The notes under the pieces: model-generated
Seen by the model: only the letters and a program-made list of their open reading frames with translations
What the model was told of the DNA's origin: nothing
Database searches by the model: none
Translations under genes and position numbers: made by a program
Assembly (NCBI RefSeq): GCF_023149135.1
Contig: NZ_JAIWJX010000002.1
Location: 4,216,001-4,280,000, forward strand
DNA: 64,000 nucleotides
Origin: Fictibacillus marinisediminis
GTDB taxonomy: Bacteria; Bacillota; Bacilli; Bacillales; Fictibacillaceae
Reading direction: 5' to 3'
Shown here: positions 54,316-63,113 of the stretch, piece by piece
Numbering within the stretch: the stretch's first letter is position 1
Layout: each line of letters starts with the position of its first letter

Positions 54316-54816
54316 TTATTTCATTTCTTTAATCATGGAATCCAACACTGCATTTCTTTCAGCAAGCTTTTGATTGACCTGCTTCTGAATGAGCAGCATT
54401 TGATCAAAATGGGTTTCAATTTTTGCTTTGTCTTTCGCTTTGATTGCTGCCTTAAGATTTTTCTTTTCCGTCTTGGCCTTATCGCGGAGAGCCTTCATCT
54501 CGTGACAGATCTTTTTCATTGCCTGATGGTTCTGATTTTGGTGCCAGGCACCGGGCTTTCCATTCCCCGTATGCAGTCTGAGGATCGTATCCTTTTTTAA
54601 TAGCGCTTCCTGCTTAAGTTCGTAATACTGGATTTTCAATCGGTTTTTCTCGTGAAGCTTGTCTTTGTAAGGGGCAAGCTCTTTCCACATATGGTCTCTA
54701 TGCATGTGGGTTTTCGGCTGGCCTCCGTTAGTCCCCGCCGCATTAGCATGTACCAGTCCTGTGAAAAGGCCTATGCTTAAACAGAGTGCTGTGGCTAAAA
54801 TCATCACACGTTTCAT
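54316..54816 (-). CDS. Secreted helical protein, unknown
   Basis: The 166-residue protein has a signal peptide (VMILATALCLSIGLFTGLVHANA) and a Lys/Glu/Gln-rich helical mature part likely forming a coiled coil (LKIQYYELKQEALLKKD, then MKALRDKAKTEKKNLKAAIKAKDKAKIETHFDQ). It resembles Spy-like or YpzJ-type secreted helical proteins only in layout; no family is certain. I use the ATG 10 bases after AAAGGAGG. Confidence 0.7.
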   Translation of the reverse strand: MKRVMILATALCLSIGLFTGLVHANAAGTNGGQPKTHMHRDHMWKELAPYKDKLHEKNRLKIQYYELKQEALLKKDTILRLHTGNGKPGAWHQNQNHQAMKKICHEMKALRDKAKTEKKNLKAAIKAKDKAKIETHFDQMLLIQKQVNQKLAERNAVLDSMIKEMK

Positions 54817-54917
54817 GATGTTCATTCCTCCTTTGATTGGTGATACATCATTAGTGTGAGCAGCTTACAAGAAAATATAGGAAAAACATTATGTGATTTT
54901 TTTCATAAGTGAAAATC

Positions 54918-55412
54918 CTATAGATGGCGCAGCACACGATTGACCGTTTCACGGCGCAGGCCGACAAACTGGCCGATCTCCTCCTGTGTCAGCACATCTT
55001 TTACCGACATATCCGGAAAATATTGCCGAAACCAGTTTTGCAGCAAAACCACCCGTTCTTTTGTGGCAACAGCGGTCAGCTGGTCGATGCGCTGCTGCAT
55101 CATTCGAAGCTTTGTTTGCAGCAGCAATGCCACTTCCCGGTACTTTTCCGGGTTCTCCGATAGCTCCCTGTACCACTCTTTTTCAGGAATCACTTCCACT
55201 TCTGCCGGAAGAAGAGCCATAGCCGTCCCATGATAATCTTTTTCGCTGATTAGCGAGTGGTGCGGGATTACTTCTCCAGGCACGATCAAATTCAGCAATG
55301 AAGCGGTTCCATCTTCATGCACACGGACCACTTTAAGGAGCCCGCTTTTCAGTTCAAAGAGCGGACCGCTTTCTCCCTGACGAAACAATATTTCCCCTTT
55401 ATATAAAAACAC
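54918..55412 (-). CDS. Crp/Fnr family transcriptional regulator
   Basis: The 164-residue protein has a cyclic-nucleotide-type beta-barrel (ILFRQGESGPLFELKSGLLKVVR) and a C-terminal Crp-type HTH (LTQEEIGQFVGLRRETVNRVLRHL). No FNR cysteine set is present, so an iron-sulfur cluster is unlikely. It is short for the family, lacking the first barrel strands. GTG at 55412 is 8 bases after AGAGGTGG; the GTG at 55424 is too close. Target genes unknown. Confidence 0.82.
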   Translation of the reverse strand: MFLYKGEILFRQGESGPLFELKSGLLKVVRVHEDGTASLLNLIVPGEVIPHHSLISEKDYHGTAMALLPAEVEVIPEKEWYRELSENPEKYREVALLLQTKLRMMQQRIDQLTAVATKERVVLLQNWFRQYFPDMSVKDVLTQEEIGQFVGLRRETVNRVLRHL

Positions 55413-55490
55413 GACGTGTTCCACCTCTTTGCATAAGTCTCATTCAACTATAACATGCAGACAAAGGCGGAAAAAGGAGATCCTCTAAGA

Positions 55491-56459
55491 TCAATAATCT
55501 CTTCCTTTTCCGGAATCGGATATTTCAAGCAAGTCACCGGGATAGGGCTCAAACCAGCTTTGGCGGAGTATTTCTTCGTCTTCAAAACGGTATGCCCATG
55601 ATTTGAGCAATGCCATCACGCTCGAAAACGGCTCTTTTTTCTCCGCTACTTTTTCTGTAAGCTCCAGAAAGTATGATTTTTCTTTGTCGTTTAAGAAACG
55701 GTCAAATGCTTTTGCCATTTCCTTTGCAGCATTTATGCTGGAATCATAGCGTGCCGTCCTTAAAAAAAGGCGGCTAAGCCCCTTTTCGTACAGTGAAAAC
55801 AATTCCTCTGGCTTTTGCTGTTCTTTATTCTTCAAGATGCGGGTCAGAAGCTTTTGTGTCGGGCGGCTGTAGGCAAGAAACAAATACTTGTTTACTTCAT
55901 GAAAGGCCGTCAGCCTTTGTAGAGACTTTTCTTTTTTCAGTTCCCTGAAGGCAGCCAGCAAGAATATTTTTGTAAAAAAACGTTCCCTGATCAGGAAGTT
56001 ATTGAGGCGCCCCTCATCTTCTATGGCTAAATGGGGATACAGCTCGAGCACTTTGCCGCCAAAAAGGCCGCTGCTTGAGCCGATGGCCGGACCTTTTTCT
56101 GTTGAGGTATACAGCTTTACTTCTTTCAATCCACAGGAAGGCGAACGGCTTTTTAAAATAAAACCATCGATTTGCTGAAGAGACTGGAGGTAAGCATCAG
56201 AAAATTTTTCCATATCAGCAGTAACATCTTTGTCCGTTTTAGGCTGCATGAGGCGCTGTTCCCCATTTTGAAGAACAATTCTGATCGTTTCTCTCGGTGT
56301 TCCGAGTCCGATTTCAACTTCGGGGCAAACCGGCAGAAAGTCAACATGCGCCATTAGTTTGCGGATGGTTGGATGATGGATTACATCACCGTTATAACGG
56401 CAATGATCAAATTCTAAACACTGGCTGACAACAAGCTTTGGCTTTGCGAACGCTCCCAT
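55491..56459 (-). CDS. DUF523 and DUF1722 domain protein
   Basis: The 322-residue protein joins an N-terminal DUF523 domain (VVSQCLEFDHCRYNG, LPVCPEVEIGLGTPRE, ILKSRSPSCGLKEVK with conserved cysteines) and a C-terminal DUF1722 domain (FHEVNKYLFLAYS, LLTRIL). This is the YbgA-like fusion. The cysteines suggest a metal or cluster site; DUF523 proteins have been linked to thiouracil desulfurisation, so a thiouracil role is possible. AAAGGAG lies before the ATG. Confidence 0.85.
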   Translation of the reverse strand: MGAFAKPKLVVSQCLEFDHCRYNGDVIHHPTIRKLMAHVDFLPVCPEVEIGLGTPRETIRIVLQNGEQRLMQPKTDKDVTADMEKFSDAYLQSLQQIDGFILKSRSPSCGLKEVKLYTSTEKGPAIGSSSGLFGGKVLELYPHLAIEDEGRLNNFLIRERFFTKIFLLAAFRELKKEKSLQRLTAFHEVNKYLFLAYSRPTQKLLTRILKNKEQQKPEELFSLYEKGLSRLFLRTARYDSSINAAKEMAKAFDRFLNDKEKSYFLELTEKVAEKKEPFSSVMALLKSWAYRFEDEEILRQSWFEPYPGDLLEISDSGKGRDY

Positions 56460-56507
56460 TGCAATTCTCCTTTTAACAAATCTCATAAGAGCATTGTTTC
56501 CCAATCA

Positions 56508-56540
56508 AAAAAACCTCATTCTAAAAATAGAATGAGGTTC
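56508..56540 (-). terminator. Intrinsic terminator after acetyltransferase pair
   Basis: AACCTCATTCT/AGAATGAGGTT with U7 on the minus strand. Confidence 0.92.
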
Positions 56541-56551
56541 CTTCAGCACCG

Positions 56552-56995
56552 TTAGATTGAATAGGTTAGGAAGTTTCCTTGTTTCCCGCCCATTTTTTCA
56601 TAAAAACGCTGAGCTCTTTTGTTGTTATCTGCCGTTTCCCACAGCATGGACGCATAGCCGTTCTTTACTGAATACTCTTTGCAGGCATTAAACAATCCTT
56701 CAGCTACAGCTGTTCCCCTGCTGTCCTCGGCCACATACAGATCGTTCATCACCGTGATTTCTGCCACCCGGGTCGTGCTGTATGTAAAATAAAGCGTCGC
56801 AAAGCCTTTAAGCTCTTCGCCATGTTCTGCGACAAACTGAATGCCTCTCTCTCTTTTTAAAAGCACACTGATCAGCGCCTTCAGCTTTTCATCTTCCGGA
56901 TGAGGGCTTTTATAGAAATCTACAATATATTCAAGCATGAGTGACCGCAGCTGCGCAGTATCTTCTTGCTGTGCGGTTCGAATACGTACTGACAT
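56552..56995 (-). CDS. GNAT family N-acetyltransferase
   Basis: The 147-residue protein has the GNAT pattern: VRIRTAQQEDTAQLRSL, VAEITVMNDLYVAEDSRGTAVAEGLFNAC (acetyl-CoA loop) and ENADNNKRAQRFYEKMGG-like end. Substrate unknown. I use ATG at 56995, 7 bases after AAAAGGGG; ATG at 57013 overlaps the upstream stop. It is the second gene of a two-acetyltransferase unit. Confidence 0.84.
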   Translation of the reverse strand: MSVRIRTAQQEDTAQLRSLMLEYIVDFYKSPHPEDEKLKALISVLLKRERGIQFVAEHGEELKGFATLYFTYSTTRVAEITVMNDLYVAEDSRGTAVAEGLFNACKEYSVKNGYASMLWETADNNKRAQRFYEKMGGKQGNFLTYSI

Positions 56996-57009
56996 TTTCA
57001 TTCCCCTTT

Positions 57010-57849
57010 TCATTTCTGGTTAAAAGCGAGCTCCGTATACCTGCCGATCTCTTCATAGCCGATATCACGGTAAATTTTGTTGGAAGAAGGGTTGGTCTCA
57101 TCGGTATAAATCGTACAGAACTTCCTGCCGGATTGAAGGAGTTCCCTGCTAAGACCTGCAACGCATGATTTGGCAAACCCTTTTCTCCGATGCTCTGGAG
57201 GGGTGTACACCATATTGACCGTCATCCCGTTCTTTGTAGGCCTCGTAATTGCCGCCATACTGACAGGCTGATCAGAGTCCCAAATATAGACTCTCTTTTC
57301 CTGAATCTTTTGGCAGGCGGTTTGCATCGCCTCCTGCTCTGTCAACAGCGATCGGGTCTCACTTCCCATTTCATACAGCCATTTTCCTGCGAGCTCGCTG
57401 TCTTTCAGGCTGGCCTGCCGCATTCTTCCCTGTGTAGGTGGGAAGGCTGTTAGCCGCTCAAGCCGGTAAAGCATCATTCTCATGGAAATTCGGTGGCTGT
57501 TCCCCGTTTCTCTCAGCCATATTTCTGCAAAAGCACGCGCAAGTTTTGCAGGTGCCGTAAGCTTCGATATTCCCCAGTCTTGCACGGCCAGTTTCTTGAT
57601 CAAGAGGGGAAGTGCTTTTTCTTTGCCGAAAATAAGCAAAGGACGAGGCGGATTCATAAAGGCAGTAAGCAGGATATCACCGCCTTCTCTTATACAGCAT
57701 AAAAAAGGAGGATTGCTGCTTGATGTCTTAACCTCCAGATGAGCAAGACAGCTGGACGTTATCAATTCCGCTGCTGCTTCATGCTTCAACAAAAATGATT
57801 CAGCGTTTTTATAAAAGTCTTTGATCTTACTGAATTGCTCCAGCTCCAT
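57010..57849 (-). CDS. GNAT family N-acetyltransferase, two-domain
   Basis: The 279-residue protein has a poorly conserved N-terminal half and a C-terminal FR47-like GNAT domain with VNMVYTPPEHRRKGFAKSCVAGLS (acetyl-CoA binding) and TDETNPSSNKIYRDIGYEEIG. Substrate unknown. GGTGAG lies before the ATG. The next acetyltransferase begins directly downstream. Confidence 0.82.
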   Translation of the reverse strand: MELEQFSKIKDFYKNAESFLLKHEAAAELITSSCLAHLEVKTSSSNPPFLCCIREGGDILLTAFMNPPRPLLIFGKEKALPLLIKKLAVQDWGISKLTAPAKLARAFAEIWLRETGNSHRISMRMMLYRLERLTAFPPTQGRMRQASLKDSELAGKWLYEMGSETRSLLTEQEAMQTACQKIQEKRVYIWDSDQPVSMAAITRPTKNGMTVNMVYTPPEHRRKGFAKSCVAGLSRELLQSGRKFCTIYTDETNPSSNKIYRDIGYEEIGRYTELAFNQK

Positions 57850-58051
57850 ATTCTCACCGCCATACATTCATTTTGCCAATCTCCTTTATTAGGTTTCTAT
57901 GAACACAAGGGGTAAACCTGCTTTTGTACAACGATCACACTTTCTGATTTATTAAAGAAAACCTAAAATGCATATTCATTGGCATCCTATGAAAATCCCT
58001 TTATCATGACTAACAGGCATGACAATTAATAATGAGAGGTTTGGTGAAAAA

Positions 58052-59074
58052 ATGGCAGCAGAAATAAATCAGCACATCTTATTAACAAGCCGTCCGAAAG
58101 GGATGCCAACAATGGACAACTTCAAATTTGAAGACATTGCGATCCCTGAACCGCAAAATGGACAAGTATTGCTTAAAACGCTCTATCTTTCCGTGGATCC
58201 TTACATGCGCGGCAGAATGAATGATACAAAATCCTATGTTCCTCCTTTTGAATTGAACAAGGCAATCAGCGGAGGAGTTGTGGCGGAGGTTGTTCAATCC
58301 CGTTCCAGCGAATTGGAAGAAGGAGACCTTGTTATCGGAAATCTTGACTGGGCACTCTATTCAGTCGCGGAGGATGCACAAGTCAGAAAGATTGATCCTG
58401 ATCTAGCTCCAATCACTGCTAACCTTGGTATTCTTGGAATGCCTGGCCTCACTGCCTATTTCGGATTACTGGATATCGGCAATCCTCAGCAAGGGGAAAC
58501 CGTTGTCGTATCAGGTGCAGCCGGTGCAGTAGGAAGCGCCGTCGGCCAAATCGCTAAAATTAAAGGTGCCCGTGTAGTAGGAATTGCAGGTTCTGAAGAA
58601 AAAATCAGCTATCTCAAAAATGAACTTGGTTTTGATGCCGTGGTAAACTACCGTGAAGCAGGCAATATCCGAAAAGCTCTTAAAGAAGCTTGCCCGGACG
58701 GTGTCGATGTATATTTTGATAATGTAGGAGGAGAAATTTCGGATGCGGCATTAAGCCTGCTCAACCAGAATGCCCGCATTCCGCTTTGCGGCCAAATTTC
58801 CCTGTATAATCTTGAAAAAGCGGATCATGGCCCTCGTATTCAAGGACAGCTGCTCATCAACAGCGCCTTGATGAAAGGATTCATCGTCAGCAACTATGCT
58901 TCTCACTTTGAAGAAGGAGCGAAACAGCTTGGACAGTGGCTCAAAGATGGAAAACTGAAATACGAAGAGAACATCGTGGAAGGCTTTGACAACACCATAG
59001 ATGCGTTCTTAGGATTGTTTAAAGGAGAAAACCTCGGCAAGCAGCTCGTTAAAGTATCCGAGCCAAGCCGTTAA
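58052..59074 (+). CDS. NADP-dependent medium-chain oxidoreductase, YfmJ-like
   Basis: The 340-residue zinc-less MDR protein shows LSVDPYMRGRMND, VVSGAAGAVGSAVGQIAKIKGARVVGIAGS (NADP loop) and DVYFDNVGGEISDAALSLLN. It is of the prostaglandin/alkenal reductase type and reduces activated double bonds of aldehydes or ketones. Length matches B. subtilis YfmJ. GGTGA lies before the ATG. Confidence 0.87.
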   Translation: MAAEINQHILLTSRPKGMPTMDNFKFEDIAIPEPQNGQVLLKTLYLSVDPYMRGRMNDTKSYVPPFELNKAISGGVVAEVVQSRSSELEEGDLVIGNLDWALYSVAEDAQVRKIDPDLAPITANLGILGMPGLTAYFGLLDIGNPQQGETVVVSGAAGAVGSAVGQIAKIKGARVVGIAGSEEKISYLKNELGFDAVVNYREAGNIRKALKEACPDGVDVYFDNVGGEISDAALSLLNQNARIPLCGQISLYNLEKADHGPRIQGQLLINSALMKGFIVSNYASHFEEGAKQLGQWLKDGKLKYEENIVEGFDNTIDAFLGLFKGENLGKQLVKVSEPSR

Positions 59075-59083
59075 TTTCTATTA

Positions 59084-59119
59084 AATAAACCCCAGACCTG
59101 ACAAGGTCCGGGGTTTTTA
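59084..59119 (+). terminator. Intrinsic terminator after YfmJ-like gene
   Basis: AAACCCCAGACCT/AGGTCCGGGGTTT stem with T5. Confidence 0.88.
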
Positions 59120-59136
59120 TTATGCCGGGCTAGAAG

Positions 59137-59395
59137 CTGCTTCAGCTTTTCTTGATCGGCATAATAGGACGAAAATGACCCAATTTCGTCTTAGGCCACT
59201 TCAGCTTTTCTTTGATCCAGCTTCAGTGACCATGCCCTCGAGGTCGTTTCACTTTTGCACAGAAAACAAAAAGTGTTTTATGCGCAAAACCTCCAACGCT
59301 TTTACCCGCTGGGCATAAGTGCAACATCAGCTTGCAAAAGACGCAAGCTGTGTTTTCTTTATCGGCATAAACGGCCACTTCAGCTTTTCTATTCA
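59137..59395. repeat. Cluster of CTTCAGCTTTTCT and CCTCGAGGTCG repeats
   Basis: CTTCAGCTTTTCT occurs near 59139, 59192 and 59371, twice with GGCCA before it and three times near a GATCGGCATAA-type or GATCCAG segment. GATCCAGCTTCAGTG then CCCTCGAGGTCG (about 59215-59247) matches the inverse of 62809-62856. No gene is supported here. Confidence 0.65.
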
Positions 59396-59447
59396 CCTTT
59401 AGCCCTGAGATTGTATACATTGAACAAAAAGGAATTGAGGAACTTTC

Positions 59448-59897
59448 ATGAAGATGCTTGATCCCAAGAAGCTGTATGTCCAGTATCGCCCCAATGCAAA
59501 TCCTGCGGATCCAAAATATCCAAGGCGGTATACCCTTACTCACTCTGATACTACGGCGCAGCTGTTCCTCGTGGCAGGGCCTGAATTTGCATATGATACG
59601 ACCAATGAGATGAGAGATGAAGTTTTTGCCGAATGGAAGACATTTAACCGTGAAAAAATTCTGTACGGCTATGTATTGATTGCAGACGAAAACACAAGTA
59701 AAAGCCAGGCCAAAACGAGAAATGAGATTTTCATGAGGGAATTGCCGCGGGTACTGGAGGCTTTTTTCTATGGAGACCGCTTCTTTTTCCAGGCACACCC
59801 GGAATATAAGGATGCTCCTGTCTATATTCAATTTGAATCAGTCTATCCTGAGTATCGCCAGGTAAAGTCTTATGGTCCGATCTCTAAATACCAATAA
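59448..59897 (+). CDS. Staygreen family protein
   Basis: The 149-residue protein matches the staygreen (SGR) domain: PRRYTLTHSDTTAQLFLVAG, MRDEVFAEWKTFNREKILYGYV, FMRELPRVLEAFFYGDRFFF and YIQFESVYPEY. Plant SGR removes magnesium from chlorophyll a; bacterial homologues exist in non-photosynthetic Firmicutes with no settled role, and some have magnesium-dechelatase activity in vitro. The ribosome site is GAGGAAC. The next gene starts 18 bases after its stop. Confidence 0.85.
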   Translation: MKMLDPKKLYVQYRPNANPADPKYPRRYTLTHSDTTAQLFLVAGPEFAYDTTNEMRDEVFAEWKTFNREKILYGYVLIADENTSKSQAKTRNEIFMRELPRVLEAFFYGDRFFFQAHPEYKDAPVYIQFESVYPEYRQVKSYGPISKYQ

Positions 59898-59915
59898 GTA
59901 AGAGGTGAGTTCCTT

Positions 59916-60518
59916 TTGTATGAAGCCCGCTCCTATACCAATCTGCTGATCCAGCAATATCAAAATAACAAAGCGACGGTTCAATATCCCCAAATCATTG
60001 GGCTGCCCCGTACCGAGACGCAGATTAAGCTGAACAAGGCGATAAAGGATAAGATATTCAGCCTGATGGATGAAAACGGAATCAAGCGCAAGGATTTAGA
60101 AGAAATGACAGGCTTATTTGAAGTAAAGCTCAATCAGGGAGACTGGCTGAGCATCGTGTTCACAAATTACGCCTATTGGAAAAATGCTGCACACGGCCTT
60201 ACACTCCAAGAATCGATTACGATGAACGTAAAAACCGGCACCATTTATGAACTGCGTGATCTTTTTAAGGAAGGAAGCTATTATAAAACAAGGCTCACCG
60301 CCCTCATCAAAAAGCAGTTTAAAGAATTTCAATTCCCGCTCATTCAGCCCTATCAGAGCGTAAGAGACACGGATGCTTTCTATTTAACAAAATCTGGCCT
60401 CGTCATCTATTACCAAAGCTATGAATACACGCCTTATTATGTCGGAATTCCTGAATTTACAATACCTTATAATAAAATTGCTTCTATACTCAAACCAGAA
60501 GTGAAAATCAGCTTTTAA
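59916..60518 (+). CDS. DUF3298 domain protein
   Basis: The 200-residue protein has a DUF4163-like N-terminus (VQYPQIIGLPRTETQIKLNKAIKD) and a DUF3298 C-terminus (TIYELRDLFKEGSYYKTRLTALIKKQ, FYLTKSGLVIYYQSYEYTPYYVGIPEFTIPY), the RsiV-like fold. It lacks a signal peptide or membrane segment in the frame used. TTG start after AGGTGAG. Its last 11 bases overlap the 3' end of fni. Confidence 0.75.
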   Translation: MYEARSYTNLLIQQYQNNKATVQYPQIIGLPRTETQIKLNKAIKDKIFSLMDENGIKRKDLEEMTGLFEVKLNQGDWLSIVFTNYAYWKNAAHGLTLQESITMNVKTGTIYELRDLFKEGSYYKTRLTALIKKQFKEFQFPLIQPYQSVRDTDAFYLTKSGLVIYYQSYEYTPYYVGIPEFTIPYNKIASILKPEVKISF

Positions 60519-61551
60519 TCTTTTTCAGCCGTTTCGTTGATTTTAGCTCGGCAACAGAAACCGCCCCAATCCCAAACATGGCCGTCCGCAGTTCAAATTC
60601 AATTTGATCAAGCTTTGAAATGATGGAATGTTCATTTTCAATAGCAGCCGGCAAAAGGATACGGCCATAGCCGGCAAGGTTTGCGCCAAGTGCCAGTGCC
60701 TTTGCAGCGTCCACACCGTTATTCAGCCCGCCGCTTGCAATGACAGGAACCTCTGCCGAACTTCCTTTCACTTCATTAAGAGCCTCCGCAGTCGAATTTC
60801 CCCACTCCAAGAAAGCTTCTGCCGCTTGTTCTCGCATTTGGTCTTTAGATCGGTATTTTTCTACTTGAATCCAAGAGGTTCCGCCCGCTCCTGCTACATC
60901 AATAAACTGCACTCCTGCGTTGATCAATTTTTGGGCAGTCTCCCCATCGATACCCATTCCCACCTCTTTCACACCGACCGGAACAGGCAGGTTTTTCGCC
61001 GCTTCTTCAATTTTTTTCAGTAGATTGGAGAAGTTGACGTCACCTTCCGGCTGGAAAATTTCCTGCATGCCGTTAAGGTGCAGGACAAGCCCATCTGCCT
61101 CGGCAATCTCAACAGCTTTCATGCACTCACGCAGCCCATACCCATAATTCAACTGCACCGCCCCTAGGTTAGCGATGACGGGTACAGAAGGAGCATAATT
61201 CCTGATTTGAAACGTGTAGGCTGTCTGCCCGTTCTCGATGGCCGCCCGCATGGATCCTAATCCAACCGCCCATCCTTGTTTCTCCGCAGCCAAAGCGAGA
61301 GCCTTATTGATCTGATACGCTTTTTCTGTGCCGCCTGTCATTGAACTGATCAAGAAAGGGGTTCTCATCGTTTTTCCGAGAAAAGAAGAAGACAAATCGA
61401 TTTCGCTGAAGTTGATTTCAGGGAGCGCGTTATGCTTAAACCTGTAGTTTTCAAATCCTGTTGTCATCTTTTTTCCAGTCACATCTTGGTTTAGCGCAAT
61501 TTCGATATGCTCGTTTTTTCGTTTTTCTGTATGGGAATTTTGCTCATCCAC
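60508..61551 (-). CDS. fni: Type 2 isopentenyl-diphosphate delta-isomerase
   Basis: The 347-residue FMN enzyme interconverts isopentenyl and dimethylallyl diphosphate. Markers are KRKNEHIEIAL, TPFLISSMTGGTEKAY, LHLNGMQEIFQPEGD, GVKEVGMGI and ASGGLNNGVDAAKALALGANL. GTG at 61551 follows AAAGGAG by 8 bases and gives the normal length; an ATG 18 codons upstream does not fit. Confidence 0.94.
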   Translation of the reverse strand: MDEQNSHTEKRKNEHIEIALNQDVTGKKMTTGFENYRFKHNALPEINFSEIDLSSSFLGKTMRTPFLISSMTGGTEKAYQINKALALAAEKQGWAVGLGSMRAAIENGQTAYTFQIRNYAPSVPVIANLGAVQLNYGYGLRECMKAVEIAEADGLVLHLNGMQEIFQPEGDVNFSNLLKKIEEAAKNLPVPVGVKEVGMGIDGETAQKLINAGVQFIDVAGAGGTSWIQVEKYRSKDQMREQAAEAFLEWGNSTAEALNEVKGSSAEVPVIASGGLNNGVDAAKALALGANLAGYGRILLPAAIENEHSIISKLDQIEFELRTAMFGIGAVSVAELKSTKRLKKIKS

Positions 61552-61631
61552 ATCGATCTTCTCCTTTCCGGAACTTCTGTATCTTTCTAGACTTCCCCAA
61601 ACCACATACTGTGTAACAAAGTAAACGAATA

Positions 61632-61662
61632 AAAGCAGACAGTTTCACACTGCCCGCTTTTA
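61632..61662 (-). terminator. Intrinsic terminator after msrAB
   Basis: AAAAGCAGACAG/CTGCCCGCTTTT stem (two mismatches) with U-rich tail on the minus strand. Confidence 0.7.
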
Positions 61663-61673
61663 AAAATTGGACC

Positions 61674-62642
61674 TTATTCGAAAATCGAGAGGTACTCGCC
61701 ATAGCCTTCCTTTTCAAGGTCTTCTTTCGGGATAAACCTCAATGCCGCAGAGTTGATGCAGTAACGCAGTCCCCCTGCTTCCCTCGGACCATCGTTAAAC
61801 ACATGGCCAAGATGAGAATCTGCTTCTTTGCTCCTTACTTCAGTACGAATCATGAAGTGGCTGAAATCCTTCTTCTCCTTTACATCCGTTTGGCGCATAG
61901 GCTTCGTAAAGCTTGGCCAGCCGCAGCTGGAATCAAATTTATCAAGAGAACTGAACAGCGGTTCTCCAGAAACAATATCAACATAGATGCCTTCTTCTTT
62001 ATGATCCCAATACGGATTTTGGAAAGGAGGCTCCGTTGCGTCATTTTGAGTGACTTCGTACTGAATCGGTGTTAATTTTTGCTTCAGTTCATTTTTGTCA
62101 GGCTTGGACTGCCAATGGCTTTTAATAAAGTCTTCACGCCCAGAACCCGTCCGATAGCGCTTATAATGAGCTGGATTTTTCTTATGATAACCCTGATGGT
62201 ACTCTTCGGCTGGGTAAAAAACAGAGGCTGGCAAAATTTCAGTCACGATCGGCTTCTGAAAGCGGCCGCTTTCAGCAAGTTCTTGCTTAGAGGCCTCTGC
62301 CAATTCTTTTTGTTCTTCATTATGATAGAAAATCGCCGTGCGGTACGAATCGCCCCGGTCATAAAATTGTCCGCCAGGATCGGTCGGATCGATCTGCTGC
62401 CAGAAGAGCTGCAGCAGCTTTTTATACGGAAACAATTCGGGATCAAACGTAATTTGTACCGCTTCATAGTGGCCCGTTGTATCGGCACAGACTTCCTGGT
62501 ATGTCGGATTTTCCGTGTGCCCCCCTGTATAGCCTGACACGACACTGATGATGCCCGGCATTTCCTCAAACGGAGAAACCATGCACCAGAAACATCCACC
62601 CGCAAAAGTCGCAAGCTGCTGATTGTTATGCTGAGTATTCAA
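61674..62642 (-). CDS. msrAB: Bifunctional methionine sulfoxide reductase MsrA-MsrB
   Basis: The 322-residue fusion has MsrA first (GGCFWC catalytic cysteine, [29 protein letters not shown]) and MsrB second ([41 protein letters not shown] catalytic cysteine). It reduces both S and R sulfoxides of methionine in the cytosol. MsrB lacks the zinc CxxC pairs, a normal variant. TTG at 62642 lies 8 bases after GGAG; ATG at 62657 has no site. Confidence 0.92.
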   Translation of the reverse strand: MNTQHNNQQLATFAGGCFWCMVSPFEEMPGIISVVSGYTGGHTENPTYQEVCADTTGHYEAVQITFDPELFPYKKLLQLFWQQIDPTDPGGQFYDRGDSYRTAIFYHNEEQKELAEASKQELAESGRFQKPIVTEILPASVFYPAEEYHQGYHKKNPAHYKRYRTGSGREDFIKSHWQSKPDKNELKQKLTPIQYEVTQNDATEPPFQNPYWDHKEEGIYVDIVSGEPLFSSLDKFDSSCGWPSFTKPMRQTDVKEKKDFSHFMIRTEVRSKEADSHLGHVFNDGPREAGGLRYCINSAALRFIPKEDLEKEGYGEYLSIFE

Positions 62643-62734
62643 AGACCTCACTCCCATTCTTTTGAAAGTCTTATTGTTCTATTGTTCCTATCATAAAACA
62701 AGTATGGCACTTAATAAAAAAATAATGCCTAGTT

Positions 62735-62880
62735 GGAAGTGCTGAAGTGTTCGATTAGGCCCGAAAAGCGCTGGAACTCTCACACAGCAACACGCTTTTT
62801 GTGTTGTGAAGTGAGAGTGAAGCGACCTCGAGGGTCTGAACACTGAAGCTGGATCATAACCCGGAAATGCTGAAGCTGGC
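62735..62880. repeat. CTTCAGC-type repeat cluster, second copy
   Basis: GTGCTGAAGTGTTCGAT, GTGAAGCGACCTCGAGGG and GAACACTGAAGCTGGATC, then GAAATGCTGAAGCTGGC form inverted counterparts of the 59.2-kb cluster. A hairpin CTCTCACACAGCAACAC/GTGTTGTGAAGTGAGAG lies inside. The element leads into array 3. Confidence 0.65.
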
Positions 62881-62883
62881 ATC

Positions 62884-63030
62884 TTTATGAAAATGACGTG
62901 CTATGCAAGTAAATGGAGCAAAATCGCAAGTAAAGTCTATATTTTCGCAAGTAAAGATTGGAAAGTCGCAAGTAATCCTTGTCGAACCGCAAGTAACGAG
63001 CCATTTTTCGCAAGTAAGCCACCCCGATCA
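62884..63030 (+). repeat. Six-unit 21-bp phased CGCAAGTAA array (array 3)
   Basis: GCAAGT begins at 62905, 62926, 62947, 62968, 62989 and 63010: six cores at exactly 21 bp. The leader TTTATGAAAATGACGTG precedes the first unit. Orientation is opposite to arrays 1 and 2. It lies between the divergent msrAB and SASP genes. Confidence 0.93.
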
Positions 63031-63113
63031 GTCGTCCGCAGTCCCTTCCAGCGGTTTAACTTCCTCTAAACGGGCAAACTAACTGTAAGAACAACGAAAC
63101 TGGAGGGAAAAAC

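Noticed and set aside
59223..59831. 202-codon minus-strand frame over the staygreen gene
   Set aside because: Antisense to a clear family member, no ribosome site, no family.
62887..63069. Plus-strand frame through array 3 (MKMTCYASKWSK...)
   Set aside because: Product of the repeat phase, no ribosome site; kept as a finding only.
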